Positions 15,887 through 24,404 of a stretch of 64,000 bases of DNA are shown here, one piece after another. The DNA is from JAEUIT01 sp044220875 (GTDB taxonomy: Bacteria > Planctomycetota > Phycisphaerae > Phycisphaerales > SM1A02). The first letter of the stretch is position 1, and each line of letters begins with the position of its first letter. Location of the stretch: contig JBGAQH010000001.1 of the NCBI GenBank assembly GCA_044220875.1, positions 744,001 through 808,000 on the forward strand. The letters are read 5' to 3'. The position numbers and the translations under genes are program-made. The notes under the pieces were generated by a model that had not been told where the DNA came from, did not search any database, and worked only from the letters and a program-made list of their open reading frames with translations.

Positions 15887-17710
15887 ATGCCCACCGGACC
15901 GCCCAATGCCGCGGGGAGCGCGTCCGACCTCCGTCTGGTCCTGGCCTTCACCAGGCTGGGACTCTTCGCGCTCGTCGTCGCGGTGCTGTGGGTCGCGCAG
16001 GACATCATCATCCCGGCCGCGATCGCGGTTGTGCTGGCGTTCGTCCTCATGCCGGTCGTGACGCGCCTCGAGCGCGTCGGCACGCCGCGCCCGGTCGCGG
16101 TTCCGGTGACCGTCGTCGCGACCGCCGGCGTCGTCCTCCTCATCGGATGGATCGTCGCGGTCCAGTCGCTGCGGTTCACCGAGGACCTTCCCGCGTATCG
16201 CACGAAGGTGCGGGAGAAGGTCGCGGCCCTCGCCGACCGGACGAACGGGCTGTTCGCCCGCGCCCAGCGGGGCATGCGCGAGGTCGAGCGGCAGGTGAAC
16301 GACGCGGCGACGGCGCTCACCGATCAGCCCGCGCCGCCCGAGCGCGGTCCCGACGACGCGCCGGGCGCGGAGCGGCCCGAGCCGCCGGCCGCGGGCGATC
16401 CGCCGCGGACCGCGTCGCCGATCGATTCGCTGCACGCCGTCGGCACCCTGGCCGGGCTGGCGATCGCGCCGCTCGTCCAGGTGGCAATCGTCCTCTTCAT
16501 GGCGAGCGTGATGCTGCTCCGCCGCGAGGAGCTGCGCGACCGGATCATCGCCCTCGCAGGACACGAGCAGCTTCACCGCACGACGGGCATGATGGACGAG
16601 GCGGCCCGCCAGCTCGGGCGGCTGCTCCTCACCCAGCTCCTGATCGCCGTCGCCTTCGCGGTCCTCTTCACGCTCGTCCTCCTCGCGGCCGGCGTGCCGA
16701 ACGCGTTCCTGTTCGGCGCGCTCGTCGTGCCGATGCGATTCGTGCCGGTGATCGGCACCTGGATCTCGCTCGCCCTGCCGATGCTGCTGGCCGGCGCCGT
16801 CCTCGACGGCTGGACGCCGATGCTCGCGACCGCTGGCGGATTCCTGGTGCTCGAGACGACCGCGTCCTACGTCATCGAGCCGTGGGCGCTCGGGAAGCGC
16901 ACCGGCATCTCGCTCACCGCGGTCCTGCTGGCGCTCATCTTCTGGACCTGGCTCTGGGGCCCCGCCGGTCTGGTGCTCGCGATGCCGATCACGACGTCGC
17001 TGGCCGTCCTCGGACGGCGCGTGCGCGGCCTCGGCTGGATCGCCACGCTCCTGAACGAGGAGTCGGGGCTCACCCCCTCGGCCCGCATGTACCAACGGCT
17101 GCTCGCGCGCGACCTTGACCAGGCCCTTGCGATCGCCCGCGCCGAGCGCGAGCGCTCGGGACTCGACCCGGTCTATGCGACGGTGATGCTCCCGGCGCTT
17201 GCGGCCCTCGAGCGCGACCGGCAGTCGGGCGAGCTCGATCCGGTGCGGGCCGCGTTCGCCATCGACGGCCTGGCGGAGATCGCCGATTCGCTCGCCCTCG
17301 ACCACGGCGCCGCGAACGAGGTCGAGCGCCGCGTCACGCCGCGCCGCGTCGTCATCGTGCCCGCCCACGGCGCCGCCGACGCCGTGACGGCGCGGATGCT
17401 GATGCACGCGGCCATCGCCCGCGGCCGGGAGGCGAGCGCGCTTCCGGTGGGCGACCTCGTCGCCGAGCGCGCCGCCGCCGCCGCGAACCTGGACGCCGAC
17501 GCGGTCTGCGTCTGTGCCATGCCGCCGCTCGCCGAGTCCCACGTTCGGCTCCTGCTCGAACGGCTCCGCGTTGCGGTGCCGGCTGACCACGTCACCGTCG
17601 CGCTCTGGCAGGACGAGGTCGATGCGCTTGCCCGGGAGCGCCTCGCCGAGGCCGGGGCGAAGACCATCGTGATCACGTTCGACGAGGCGCTTCGCGCCCT
17701 CGTGGGGTGA
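15887..17710 (+). CDS. AI-2E family membrane transporter with long C-terminal domain
   Basis: A 607-residue protein. The first 400 residues have the PerM/AI-2E layout: two helices near the N-terminus (LGLFALVVAVLWVAQDIIIP, then AIAVVLAFVLMPV), a third helix, a hydrophilic loop of about 120 residues, and a C-terminal helical bundle containing the family signature VPNAFLFGALVVPMRFVPVI. The loop is interrupted by a Pro/Glu/Arg-rich linker (about 145-180). Residues 400-607 are a soluble domain seen in a subset of the family (RMYQRLLARDLDQALAIA onward), of unknown function. Substrates vary in this family and are not predictable. The gene follows the DUF883/YqjE pair by 26 bp and probably belongs to the same operon. 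Confidence 0.87.
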   Translation: MPTGPPNAAGSASDLRLVLAFTRLGLFALVVAVLWVAQDIIIPAAIAVVLAFVLMPVVTRLERVGTPRPVAVPVTVVATAGVVLLIGWIVAVQSLRFTEDLPAYRTKVREKVAALADRTNGLFARAQRGMREVERQVNDAATALTDQPAPPERGPDDAPGAERPEPPAAGDPPRTASPIDSLHAVGTLAGLAIAPLVQVAIVLFMASVMLLRREELRDRIIALAGHEQLHRTTGMMDEAARQLGRLLLTQLLIAVAFAVLFTLVLLAAGVPNAFLFGALVVPMRFVPVIGTWISLALPMLLAGAVLDGWTPMLATAGGFLVLETTASYVIEPWALGKRTGISLTAVLLALIFWTWLWGPAGLVLAMPITTSLAVLGRRVRGLGWIATLLNEESGLTPSARMYQRLLARDLDQALAIARAERERSGLDPVYATVMLPALAALERDRQSGELDPVRAAFAIDGLAEIADSLALDHGAANEVERRVTPRRVVIVPAHGAADAVTARMLMHAAIARGREASALPVGDLVAERAAAAANLDADAVCVCAMPPLAESHVRLLLERLRVAVPADHVTVALWQDEVDALARERLAEAGAKTIVITFDEALRALVG

Positions 17711-17737
17711 GGGAGAGGCGCGCTGGCGCATGAAAGG

Positions 17738-17771
17738 GCGCGAGCGACCGGGAGGACCCAATCGCTCGCGC
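17738..17771. terminator. Bidirectional hairpin between convergent genes
   Basis: Ten-base arms GCGCGAGCGA and TCGCTCGCGC enclose a 14-base loop, between the AI-2E stop and the DUF1328 stop. There is no clear T tract on either side, so this is a terminator candidate by position and stem only. Confidence 0.5.
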
Positions 17772-17803
17772 GACCTCTCATGATCCGTGCGCAGTCCCTC
17801 GCT

Positions 17804-17977
17804 TCAGGTCATCTTGCCGCGGCGGAGCAGGCCTGCGACGAGCGACACCAGGAAGAGGACGAGGAAGACCAGGAAGAGGATCTTCGCGATCGAGACGGCG
17901 CCGGCGGCGATTCCTCCAAAGCCGAAGACGGCGGCGACGATCGCGATGATGAAGAAGACTGCGGCCCAGTAGAGCAT
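17804..17977 (-). CDS. DUF1328 small membrane protein
   Basis: A 57-residue protein starting MLYWAAVFFIIAIVAA, the standard DUF1328 N-terminus, with two membrane helices separated by FGFGGIAAGA and a basic end LRRGKMT. GGGAGGTCCC sits just before the ATG. The family is abundant in soil and marine bacteria next to CsbD, BON and entericidin genes and is usually upregulated in stress; its mechanism is unknown. It is convergent with the AI-2E gene and 73 bp downstream of the entericidin-like gene on the same strand. Confidence 0.92.
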   Translation of the reverse strand: MLYWAAVFFIIAIVAAVFGFGGIAAGAVSIAKILFLVFLVLFLVSLVAGLLRRGKMT

Positions 17978-18050
17978 GGGACCTCCCAGAAGAGTGTGCG
18001 AACGAAAACGGAAGGTGACGAGAAGCGAATTCCGGCGTCGGCGCGAGCCG

Positions 18051-18251
18051 CTATTTCCTGATCGCGTCCTTGGTGTCGTCGGCGATGTCCTGGATGCCCT
18101 CGCCGGCGGCCTCGACGTCCTTGCCGACGCCCTTCGTCGTGTTGCATGCCGCCAGGGCAAGCGGCGCCGCGATGGCGCAGGCCAGGGCCGCGAAGCCGAG
18201 GCGGGATCGTGTTCGGCGCCGATCGCCGAGGTCGGTGTGCGATTCCATCAT
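18051..18251 (-). CDS. Entericidin-like lipoprotein
   Basis: A 66-residue protein. The signal sequence contains FAALACAIAAPLALAAC with lipobox LAAC (C36), followed by the entericidin pattern NTTKGVGKDVEAAGEGIQDI and a short helical end. Entericidins A and B are small stress-induced lipoproteins, proposed as a toxin/antidote pair in E. coli; isolated copies such as this are common, and a toxic role should not be assumed. No second entericidin copy is nearby. The double ATG (MM) makes the exact start uncertain by one codon. Confidence 0.9.
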   Translation of the reverse strand: MMESHTDLGDRRRTRSRLGFAALACAIAAPLALAACNTTKGVGKDVEAAGEGIQDIADDTKDAIRK

Positions 18252-18379
18252 GGTGCGTGCTCCGTTGGGATCTGCGGTCCGACGACGCCGTCGCATCGCA
18301 GCGTTCCCAGGCTGCGCCGAATGTAGGCGGGAGCGCCCGACGTCCCCGTCAAGCGATCGCCCTAAAAGGACGTCGGCGC

Positions 18380-18817
18380 TCAGTCGCGCCACTTGTCGAT
18401 CACGACGCTTTCGCGAAGCTGCACGAACGTCAGCGACTGCTTCACGTGCGGCTCGTCCTTCCCGCCGGCGTTCCAGAGCGCCAACGGCGATGCCTGTTCG
18501 GACAGCGGCTGGTAGGACCAGCGCCACAGCTCGGTGCCGTCGGACAGCGCGGTGCGGGCCTGCGGCTCGCCGAGGACGGCGACGAGCCACTCGCCCCTGG
18601 TCGATCCGATCTTGATGCGATCGAAGAGTCCCGCGGAAACGTACGTGCCCGCGTAGGTCACGGATGGTCCCGAGATCTGCATCTGGATCGGGCCTTCCAG
18701 CTTCATGGTGCCGTCGAGAGCCATGGTCCCGTCCATGGTCATTCTCGATTCCCCGCACGCGACGAGTGAACAGGCGGCGACGAGGACCGATGCGATCCGA
18801 GCTTTGTGGCGTGTCAT
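18380..18817 (-). CDS. Lipoprotein with BamE/SmpA-like domain
   Basis: A 145-residue protein behind AGAGGTCTTCCC. The signal sequence ends in SLVAC, a lipobox with C21 (assignment by eye). A short repeat follows (MTMDGTMALDGTMKLEG), then a domain of about 90 residues with the SmpA/OmlA pattern: FDRIKIGSTRGEWLVAVLGE, then LSDGTELWRWSYQP. Members of this fold include BamE of the outer-membrane assembly machine, but the G-x-T-x-x-x-V-x-x-x-LGxP core is shared by many unrelated envelope proteins, so a Bam role is not implied. It lies in the stress island in the same orientation as entericidin and DUF1328. Confidence 0.7.
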   Translation of the reverse strand: MTRHKARIASVLVAACSLVACGESRMTMDGTMALDGTMKLEGPIQMQISGPSVTYAGTYVSAGLFDRIKIGSTRGEWLVAVLGEPQARTALSDGTELWRWSYQPLSEQASPLALWNAGGKDEPHVKQSLTFVQLRESVVIDKWRD

Positions 18818-18939
18818 GGGAAGACCTCTCTCTTGTTGCATGCGCTCATCGCGCAGCGAACGCACACTAGCGCATGGCGAAATGCGCACCGTGAGGCACT
18901 TGCCCGAATCGCCGCGCGGGGCTTTGATACGCTTCGGGC

Positions 18940-19527
18940 ATGCGTCCCTCACGAAACATTCGCTGGAGCGCGCTGACCTGCCGCCTCCACGAGACCGACA
19001 TCTACCTCGGTCTCGCCGCCAGCCTCGATGACATCGTGAGCGAGCTCGTCAGCGCGCGGCGCATGGTGGCGTTTCCGCTCCAGTCGATCCTGATGACGGC
19101 CGCCGACGCGGCGGCGACGCCGCTTCGCGTGCTTGCGGTGCGCGATCCGGAGCTGCTTTCCGTCGATCCGGCCCCCCCCGGCACTCCCGCGCCCGAGCCC
19201 GGCTTCCAGCGCGTGACGCTCGAGCTCAAGATCCCCGAGACGGCGCTCGTCGCGGTCGTCGGCGGCCCGTCCGCCGCACAGGCGAAAGCAACGCTGCCCG
19301 TCGCCGAGCGGCCCGACGAGCGCACGCTCACGCGGCCGGTGATGGCGTTTCTCCTCACCGTCGGCCTGCCGACCGAGGAGGAGGACGCGTTCTTCATGAA
19401 CGTCGTGCGCGACTTCCTCTCGAAGTCGTGGATGACGCTGCCGAGTCTCCTTCGCCAGGTCGGATGCACCTCGGCCGAGCACGTGGCCGAGGGCGAGTGC
19501 GACTCGTGCCGACCGGACCCGACGTGA
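18940..19527 (+). CDS. Conserved-looking protein of unknown function
   Basis: A 195-residue soluble protein with ordinary amino-acid composition and no signal peptide or membrane helix. I do not recognise a family. Visible features are an N-terminal WSALTCRLHETDIYLGLAAS segment, a Pro-rich stretch near 85-95, and a C-terminal acidic/helical half ending with four cysteines overall (CTSAEHVAEGECDSC), which could bind metal. The ribosome site is weak and the start may be further in. It converges with the response regulator at 19550 with only 22 bp between them. Coding potential on this strand looks better than the antisense open frame, which is Arg/His-rich. Confidence 0.55.
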   Translation: MRPSRNIRWSALTCRLHETDIYLGLAASLDDIVSELVSARRMVAFPLQSILMTAADAAATPLRVLAVRDPELLSVDPAPPGTPAPEPGFQRVTLELKIPETALVAVVGGPSAAQAKATLPVAERPDERTLTRPVMAFLLTVGLPTEEEDAFFMNVVRDFLSKSWMTLPSLLRQVGCTSAEHVAEGECDSCRPDPT

Positions 19528-19549
19528 CTCGCGAGCGGGACCGCGCGGC

Positions 19550-19975
19550 TCAGCCCAGGATGAACCCGCCGCGGGCGACGCGCCGGATCGCCGCGACGAT
19601 GACCTCGACGTCGGCGTGCTTGCTGACGAATCCCCACGCCCCGGCGTCGATGGCGCGATCGATGAGCTCGGGCTGCGAATGGCCGCTGAAGATGAGCACC
19701 TTCGCGTCGGTGTGCTTCGAGGTGAGCTCGCGCAGCGCGTCGAGCGGATCGCGGCCCGGCATGTCGAGATCGAGGAGCACGACGTCGGGCCGCTGCCGGA
19801 CCACCTCGGCGACGAAATCCCCCGCGTCGCCGACCGGCGTCAGCCACTCGAACCCGCCGAGCAGCCCGAGCTTCAGGGCCAGCGCCTCGACGACAAGGGG
19901 ATTGTCGTCCACGCACATCACCCGCAGCGGCGCCTCGTCAAGTCCTTGGATGGTTGACCCATGGTCCATGCGCAT
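19550..19975 (-). CDS. Stand-alone response-regulator receiver
   Basis: A 141-residue protein consisting of one receiver domain: acidic pair DD at 23-24 (VMCVDDNP), phosphoacceptor D69 in VVLLDLDMPG, conserved Ser in VLIFSGHS and the switch lysine in FVSKHAD. There is no output domain, so it must act by protein contact, for example as a phosphate sink or a CheY-like adaptor. It follows the sensor kinase by 6 bp on the same strand, as the last gene of a three-gene operon. Its sequence is clearly related to the receiver of the LuxR regulator at the operon start (same VVLLDxDMPG, same domain order), suggesting duplication. Confidence 0.93.
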   Translation of the reverse strand: MRMDHGSTIQGLDEAPLRVMCVDDNPLVVEALALKLGLLGGFEWLTPVGDAGDFVAEVVRQRPDVVLLDLDMPGRDPLDALRELTSKHTDAKVLIFSGHSQPELIDRAIDAGAWGFVSKHADVEVIVAAIRRVARGGFILG

Positions 19976-19981
19976 TGCACC

Positions 19982-22888
19982 TCAGGCGGCTCCGTGGTCT
20001 ATGGTCGCCAGCGAACCGCCCGTCTCGTTGTCCAGGTCTTCGGCGAGCTTGGTCACCGATTCGCGCAACGTCTTCCGAATGACGGACGGCGCGGGGCTCT
20101 CGACCCATTGAACACCCGAACGGCGAATCGGATGATCGGGCATTTCCCCGAAAGCGATGATCTTTCGCGGCCGCGACGGAGCCTCGTTCATGAACGAATT
20201 CGCGAGCTCCTCGGTGAGCGAGCGACCGTCCACCACCCAAACCACCGCACGCCGCTCGGCGGCGAGGTCGAAACCCCGCAGCGACGCGCTCTCGTCGCCG
20301 TCCACCTCGCAGCCCAGCGCCCGGGCCACCGCCGTCGAGTAGGTGCGGAGTCGCTGGTCGCGGAAGCTGATGACGGCGCGGACCGGCGGCGTCGGCGGCG
20401 TGGCGTGCTTCGCGACCGCACGATGGGCTGCGACGGGAAGCGTGAGGACGAACGTCGTTCCCCGTCCCTGCTCCGACTCGATCGCGATGCTCCCGCCCGA
20501 CTGCTGGACGATCCCGTGGACGAGCGAGAGCCCGAGGCCGGTCGAGATGCCGCGGGCCTTGCTCGTGAAGAAGGGCTCGAGGCAGCGGGCCCGCACCTCC
20601 GGCGTCATGCCCGGCCCGTTGTCGTGCACGCTCACCCGCACGCTTGACGCATCGGGCCCGGCGGACGCCGACACGCGCACGCGCCCGCCGTGCGAGTCGC
20701 GAAGCGCGTCGCCGGCGTTCTGCACGAGATTGAAAATCGCCTGCGTCAGCCGATGGCGCCCGATCGCGATCGCCGGAAGGCCGACCGCAAGCGAGCGCTC
20801 GAGCTCGACGCCGCGGGGCAGGCAGTTGCGGAGGAAGGACTCGGCGTCGGACCACCACTCGTACACGTCGGTGGTCTCGACCGCGTTGGTCCGCTCCGGA
20901 TCGAGGGAGAGCAGGCGAAGCCCGTTGGCGAGGCGCTGGAGATATTCGGCGCACGTGCCGATCGCCTGCACGTCGTCGGCGAGGTTCGCCGGCAGCCCCT
21001 TGATCGCCATCGCCTCGAGGCGAAGCCGCACCGGAAGCAGGAGGTTGCCCATGTCGTGCCCGAGACCGGCGCAGAGGGTGCCGAGCGCAGCCATGCGCTC
21101 CGAGAGCCGGAGCTGGGTGTGCGACTCCTCAAGCGCGACGGTGCGGGCCGCGACGAGCTCCTCGAGGCGCGACCGATAGCGGTCGAGTTCCTGCTCGGCG
21201 AGCTTCCGGTCGGTCACGTCCTGGATGACCGCGATGATGTGCGTCGCGCGGCCCTCGGGATCGCGGGCCGCGGTGATTGACGTCGCGCCGTACAGCTCGC
21301 CGCCGGACTCGCGCACGAATCGGTACTCCGCCGTCGCCTCGCCGGCCAGCCCGTCGCGGAGCTGCTCGAGCATCGACTGCGCCCTGGCGCGTTCCGACTC
21401 GTGGAGGAACTCGACGAAGGTCCTGCCGTTCAGCTCCTCCGCCGTCCGCGAGAGCATCTCGCAGAGGCGAAGGTTCACCATCTGGAAGCGGCCGGTCGCC
21501 GGCTCGATCTGGGCCTTGCCCACGCCGGCGCATTCGAAGCTCCGGCGGAAGGCCTGCTCGCGCTCGCGCACCGAGCGCTCCGCGCGGCGCAGCTCGGAGA
21601 TGTCGACGAAGGCCCCGACGCTCCCGCGCGGCCGGCCGTTCGCGTCGACGAGCGGCGACGCGTATTGATACACGCTGCGGCGGTCGCCGTCCGGCCGCTC
21701 GATCTCGAACTCGATCGGCCCGGTCGGCCGTCCGGTCGCGATGGCCTCGCGCATCGGCGTCCGCAGCGGAAGGGGAATCACGTCCTCGGTGGCATGGCCC
21801 TCATGCGGCTCGAAGGTCGGCGAGGCGCTGGCGGGCCGGCCGATGATCGCGGCGCCCGCCGCGTTGCAGGCCAGCGTGCGGCAGCGCTCGTCGAAGGCGA
21901 CGGCGATGCCGATCGGCGCGGTGTCGAGCACCGCCTGGAGCACCTGGGCCCGCTCGGCGAGGCGCTCGCTGAGGTCGCTGACGGCCCGCTCGACGACCCT
22001 GCTCCGCATGCACTGCGCGAGTTCGGCGGCGAGATCGCGAAGCGCGGACGTCACCTTGCCGTTGCGCATGAAGGGCGTGGCCCTGCGGAGCTCGATGAGG
22101 ACCACCCGTCGCTCGCCGCGATCGGCCTGCGTGGCGACCGGCAGCGACAGCACGTGCCGCGCGGAGCGCGGCGCCGCGGCATCGACGCCAAACGCGGGCT
22201 CGAGGGACGCGAGCGACCGGGCCACGGCGCGAACGGAGGGGGCGCCGGCCGCGCAGCGGTCGTGCAGGTACTCCCCGAGGGCGTGGGCGAGGGCGCGTCC
22301 GGCGGCCTCCGGCAAGCGGTGCGGCGCGGCCCGGATCGAGACGGCGGCCATGCGGCCCCCCTCGGAGTGCCACGCGATCGCGGCGCTGGCCCGATACCGG
22401 TTCGCGAAGATCCGCAGCGCCTGGTCGATCGCGTCCGCGTCGGATCCCGCGCCCAGGATGGCCTTGGTGATCTCCACCCGCAGCTCGTGATAGTCGCTTC
22501 GCAGCAGGCTCTCGTGCCGGGCCCGGACCAGGAGGTCGATCACCATCGAGAGGAAGAGCCCCTGGATGATGAACGCCGCGGCGCGGACCGTCTTCGAGCC
22601 GTCGAGGTCGAGCCATGCCCCGACGTCGGGGAAGACGAAGAGCGCCTGGGTCAGGAGGGCGATCAGGAATGTTGCGACCATTCCCGCGCCGCGTCCGCCG
22701 AACCACGCGGCGAGGGCGATGCCGGTGAGCCCGAAGAGGTACGGCGCGTCGACGACCGCCACCAGCGACGCGAGCGAGTCGCGAAGCACGATCGTCCCGA
22801 CGCCGATGCCGATCGCGGCGCCGTAGCGGCCGAGTGGCGAACCCCGAATCTCCTCGATCACTGCGGCAATGCGCGTCGCGGTCCTCAT
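19982..22888 (-). CDS. Membrane hybrid histidine kinase (four-helix sensor, PAS domains, receiver-like end)
   Basis: A 968-residue protein behind GAGGAGATCGC. Residues 15-120 contain four membrane helices of KdpD/DUF4118 style (ALAAWFGGRGAGMVATFLIA). A GAF-like region (about 135-290) and two PAS domains (about 300-430 and 440-570; the second ends with the PAC-type ITAARDPEGRATHIIAVIQDV) follow, then a coiled linker. The dimerisation domain is atypical: H611 in GLGHDMGNLLLP. The ATPase domain has N-box NLVQNAGDAL, G1 DNGPGM and G2 GLGLSLVHG. The last 130 residues resemble a receiver with an acidic residue in VVDG but without the full acidic pocket, perhaps a pseudo-receiver. Operon: LuxR regulator, this kinase, stand-alone receiver. 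The direct signal is unknown; the stress genes alongside are plausible targets. Confidence 0.9.
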   Translation of the reverse strand: MRTATRIAAVIEEIRGSPLGRYGAAIGIGVGTIVLRDSLASLVAVVDAPYLFGLTGIALAAWFGGRGAGMVATFLIALLTQALFVFPDVGAWLDLDGSKTVRAAAFIIQGLFLSMVIDLLVRARHESLLRSDYHELRVEITKAILGAGSDADAIDQALRIFANRYRASAAIAWHSEGGRMAAVSIRAAPHRLPEAAGRALAHALGEYLHDRCAAGAPSVRAVARSLASLEPAFGVDAAAPRSARHVLSLPVATQADRGERRVVLIELRRATPFMRNGKVTSALRDLAAELAQCMRSRVVERAVSDLSERLAERAQVLQAVLDTAPIGIAVAFDERCRTLACNAAGAAIIGRPASASPTFEPHEGHATEDVIPLPLRTPMREAIATGRPTGPIEFEIERPDGDRRSVYQYASPLVDANGRPRGSVGAFVDISELRRAERSVREREQAFRRSFECAGVGKAQIEPATGRFQMVNLRLCEMLSRTAEELNGRTFVEFLHESERARAQSMLEQLRDGLAGEATAEYRFVRESGGELYGATSITAARDPEGRATHIIAVIQDVTDRKLAEQELDRYRSRLEELVAARTVALEESHTQLRLSERMAALGTLCAGLGHDMGNLLLPVRLRLEAMAIKGLPANLADDVQAIGTCAEYLQRLANGLRLLSLDPERTNAVETTDVYEWWSDAESFLRNCLPRGVELERSLAVGLPAIAIGRHRLTQAIFNLVQNAGDALRDSHGGRVRVSASAGPDASSVRVSVHDNGPGMTPEVRARCLEPFFTSKARGISTGLGLSLVHGIVQQSGGSIAIESEQGRGTTFVLTLPVAAHRAVAKHATPPTPPVRAVISFRDQRLRTYSTAVARALGCEVDGDESASLRGFDLAAERRAVVWVVDGRSLTEELANSFMNEAPSRPRKIIAFGEMPDHPIRRSGVQWVESPAPSVIRKTLRESVTKLAEDLDNETGGSLATIDHGAA

Positions 22889-22947
22889 GCGATCTCCTCA
22901 TCGGTCCCGTCGGGGCCGCAACCCGCGGCGCTCGGGCGGCCGAGCCG

Positions 22948-23604
22948 TTAGGCCTCGACCAGGCCCTCGGCGATCGCGAACCGGGTGAGTTCGGCGCGAT
23001 CGTGGATGTCGAGCTTCTTCATGATCGACGTGTGCTGGGAGTCGATCGTCTTCAGGCTCCGGCAGAACGTCCGGGCGATGTCGGCGCGGGAGCGGCCGTG
23101 GCCGATGAGCCGCAGGACCTCGAGCTCGCGCGGCGAGAGCAGGCTGAGGCGGCTTCGCCCGTCGGTGCCTCGGGTGTCGCCGCCGGCGCGCAATCGCTCG
23201 AGGACCTCGTCGCTCAGCGCCCGCCGCCCGGAGTGGGCCTTGCGGATGCCGTCGATGATCGCCGCGGGCGAGTCGGCCTTCGAGTAGTAGCCGGCCGCGC
23301 CGCGCTCGAGGGCGCTGTCGATGTAGTGGTCGCGGACGTGCGCGCTCAGGATCACGACCTTGACCGAGGGAAGCTGCTCCCGGAGCATCGAAATCCGCTC
23401 GAGCGGATGCGGTCCGGGCATGTCGATGTCAAGCAGCACGACATCGGCGCGGAGCTCCTTCGCCCGCTCGACCAGGCGATCCGCGTCGGGAAGGCGGCCG
23501 ACGTAGGCCAGGTCGGGCTCGAGCGCGATGCGCGAGGCGAGGCCCTCGATGAGAAGCTCGTGGTCGTCGACACAGAGAACGTTGATGGGTGCCCGGAGCG
23601 ACAT
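22948..23604 (-). CDS. LuxR/NarL-family response regulator
   Basis: A 218-residue regulator. The receiver domain covers residues 8-120: acidic DD at 13-14, phosphoacceptor D59 in VVLLDIDMPG, Ser in VVILSAHV and a switch lysine in YYSKADS. The LuxR helix-turn-helix lies at about 155-215: LSPRELEVLRLIGHGRSRAD, then SLKTIDSQHTSIMKKLDI. It is first in the operon with the sensor kinase, 59 bp upstream of it. The TAA stop lies in a CCTAACGG context that forms part of the recurring motif described in the findings. Promoter targets are not identifiable; the divergent small gene at 23875 lies 270 bp away. Confidence 0.95.
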   Translation of the reverse strand: MSLRAPINVLCVDDHELLIEGLASRIALEPDLAYVGRLPDADRLVERAKELRADVVLLDIDMPGPHPLERISMLREQLPSVKVVILSAHVRDHYIDSALERGAAGYYSKADSPAAIIDGIRKAHSGRRALSDEVLERLRAGGDTRGTDGRSRLSLLSPRELEVLRLIGHGRSRADIARTFCRSLKTIDSQHTSIMKKLDIHDRAELTRFAIAEGLVEA

Positions 23605-23874
23605 GCCACGAGGGTAGCACTGCTGCGGTCGCTCTCGACGCGCCGATTCGCGGAGAGCGCAGCGCCGCCCGGATTCGGGCGATCGCCCGAAGGTCGTCGC
23701 GAACCGCGCCGCGATGATCGCCCCGCAAGGAAAGGGGACGGGCGATTCAGGCTCCTGCCCGATCGCACCGACGCGGAAACAGGCGAATCTCTAGTCGTCA
23801 GACATCGCAGCGCCTCGTGCGACGCGATGCGTCCGCACCGTGCGATGGACGCACGAAGCACCACGGAGGAACGC

Positions 23875-24282
23875 ATGACCACACGTGACACAGGCCTGAA
23901 CTCGCCCGGACGCGGGATGCCGTTCGCGGCGATCGACCCGACGATCGAGGAGGCATACTGGCGGGCGCATTTCCGCAATCGCCCATACGTCGCCGCGGAC
24001 GAGCCCTTCGACAGCTATCTGCCCGCCTATCGGCTCGGCTGGCAATCGCGGGCGGATTCGCAGTCCGATCCGTCGCTCTCCTTCGCCGACGTGGATGAGC
24101 GGCTCGCACGGGCATGGGACGCGCTCCGGGAGAGGGGAACCCTGACCTGGGAGCGGGCCAAGCACGCGGTGCGCGACGCATGGGACCGCTTCGCCGTGGA
24201 ACGGGCGGAGAACGAGGGAATGCCGCCGCTGCACGCGCCTCCCGAACGGCCGAACGCGCGCTCGACGATCGAGCGCTTCTGA
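23875..24282 (+). CDS. Small stress-island protein (YWR...PAYRLGW type)
   Basis: A 135-residue protein behind an excellent ribosome site (GGAGGAACGC). It contains EEAYWRAHFRNRPYVAADEP followed by SYLPAYRLGWQSR. Small proteins with this YWRxxFxxRPY...YxPAYRxGW pattern are frequent in Proteobacteria and Planctomycetota near general-stress genes, and have no assigned function. The middle is acidic and helical (FADVDERLARAWDALRERG), and the end is Pro-rich. It is divergent from the LuxR regulator, which makes it a candidate target of that system. Confidence 0.7.
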   Translation: MTTRDTGLNSPGRGMPFAAIDPTIEEAYWRAHFRNRPYVAADEPFDSYLPAYRLGWQSRADSQSDPSLSFADVDERLARAWDALRERGTLTWERAKHAVRDAWDRFAVERAENEGMPPLHAPPERPNARSTIERF

Positions 24283-24354
24283 TCGCGAACGCCAAAGGGG
24301 AAGCGGACGACCGCTCGCTCCCCTGAAGCGATCGCTCCCTGGAGGAGGGAACGG

Positions 24355-24382
24355 ACGCGGGCCGGCGCACGCCGGTCCGCGT
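24355..24382. terminator. Hairpin between convergent genes upstream of dapL stop
   Basis: Thirteen-base arms ACGCGGGCCGGCG and CGCCGGTCCGCGT with a two-base loop and one G-T pair. It sits between the stop at 24282 (plus) and the dapL stop at 24405 (minus). On the plus strand it is followed by TCTTG only, so it is a very stable stem without a good T tract. Confidence 0.6.
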
Positions 24383-24404
24383 TCTTGCGCGCGGAGCGCG
24401 AGGC

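Noticed and set aside
15275..17761. Open frame of 828 codons opposite DUF883, YqjE-like and AI-2E genes
   Set aside because: Spans three real genes on the other strand; extremely rich in Arg, Glu, Asp and His, no recognised domain.
18051..18251. Entericidin as toxin-antitoxin system
   Set aside because: Only one small lipoprotein is present and no antidote partner; single entericidins are common and not known to be toxic.
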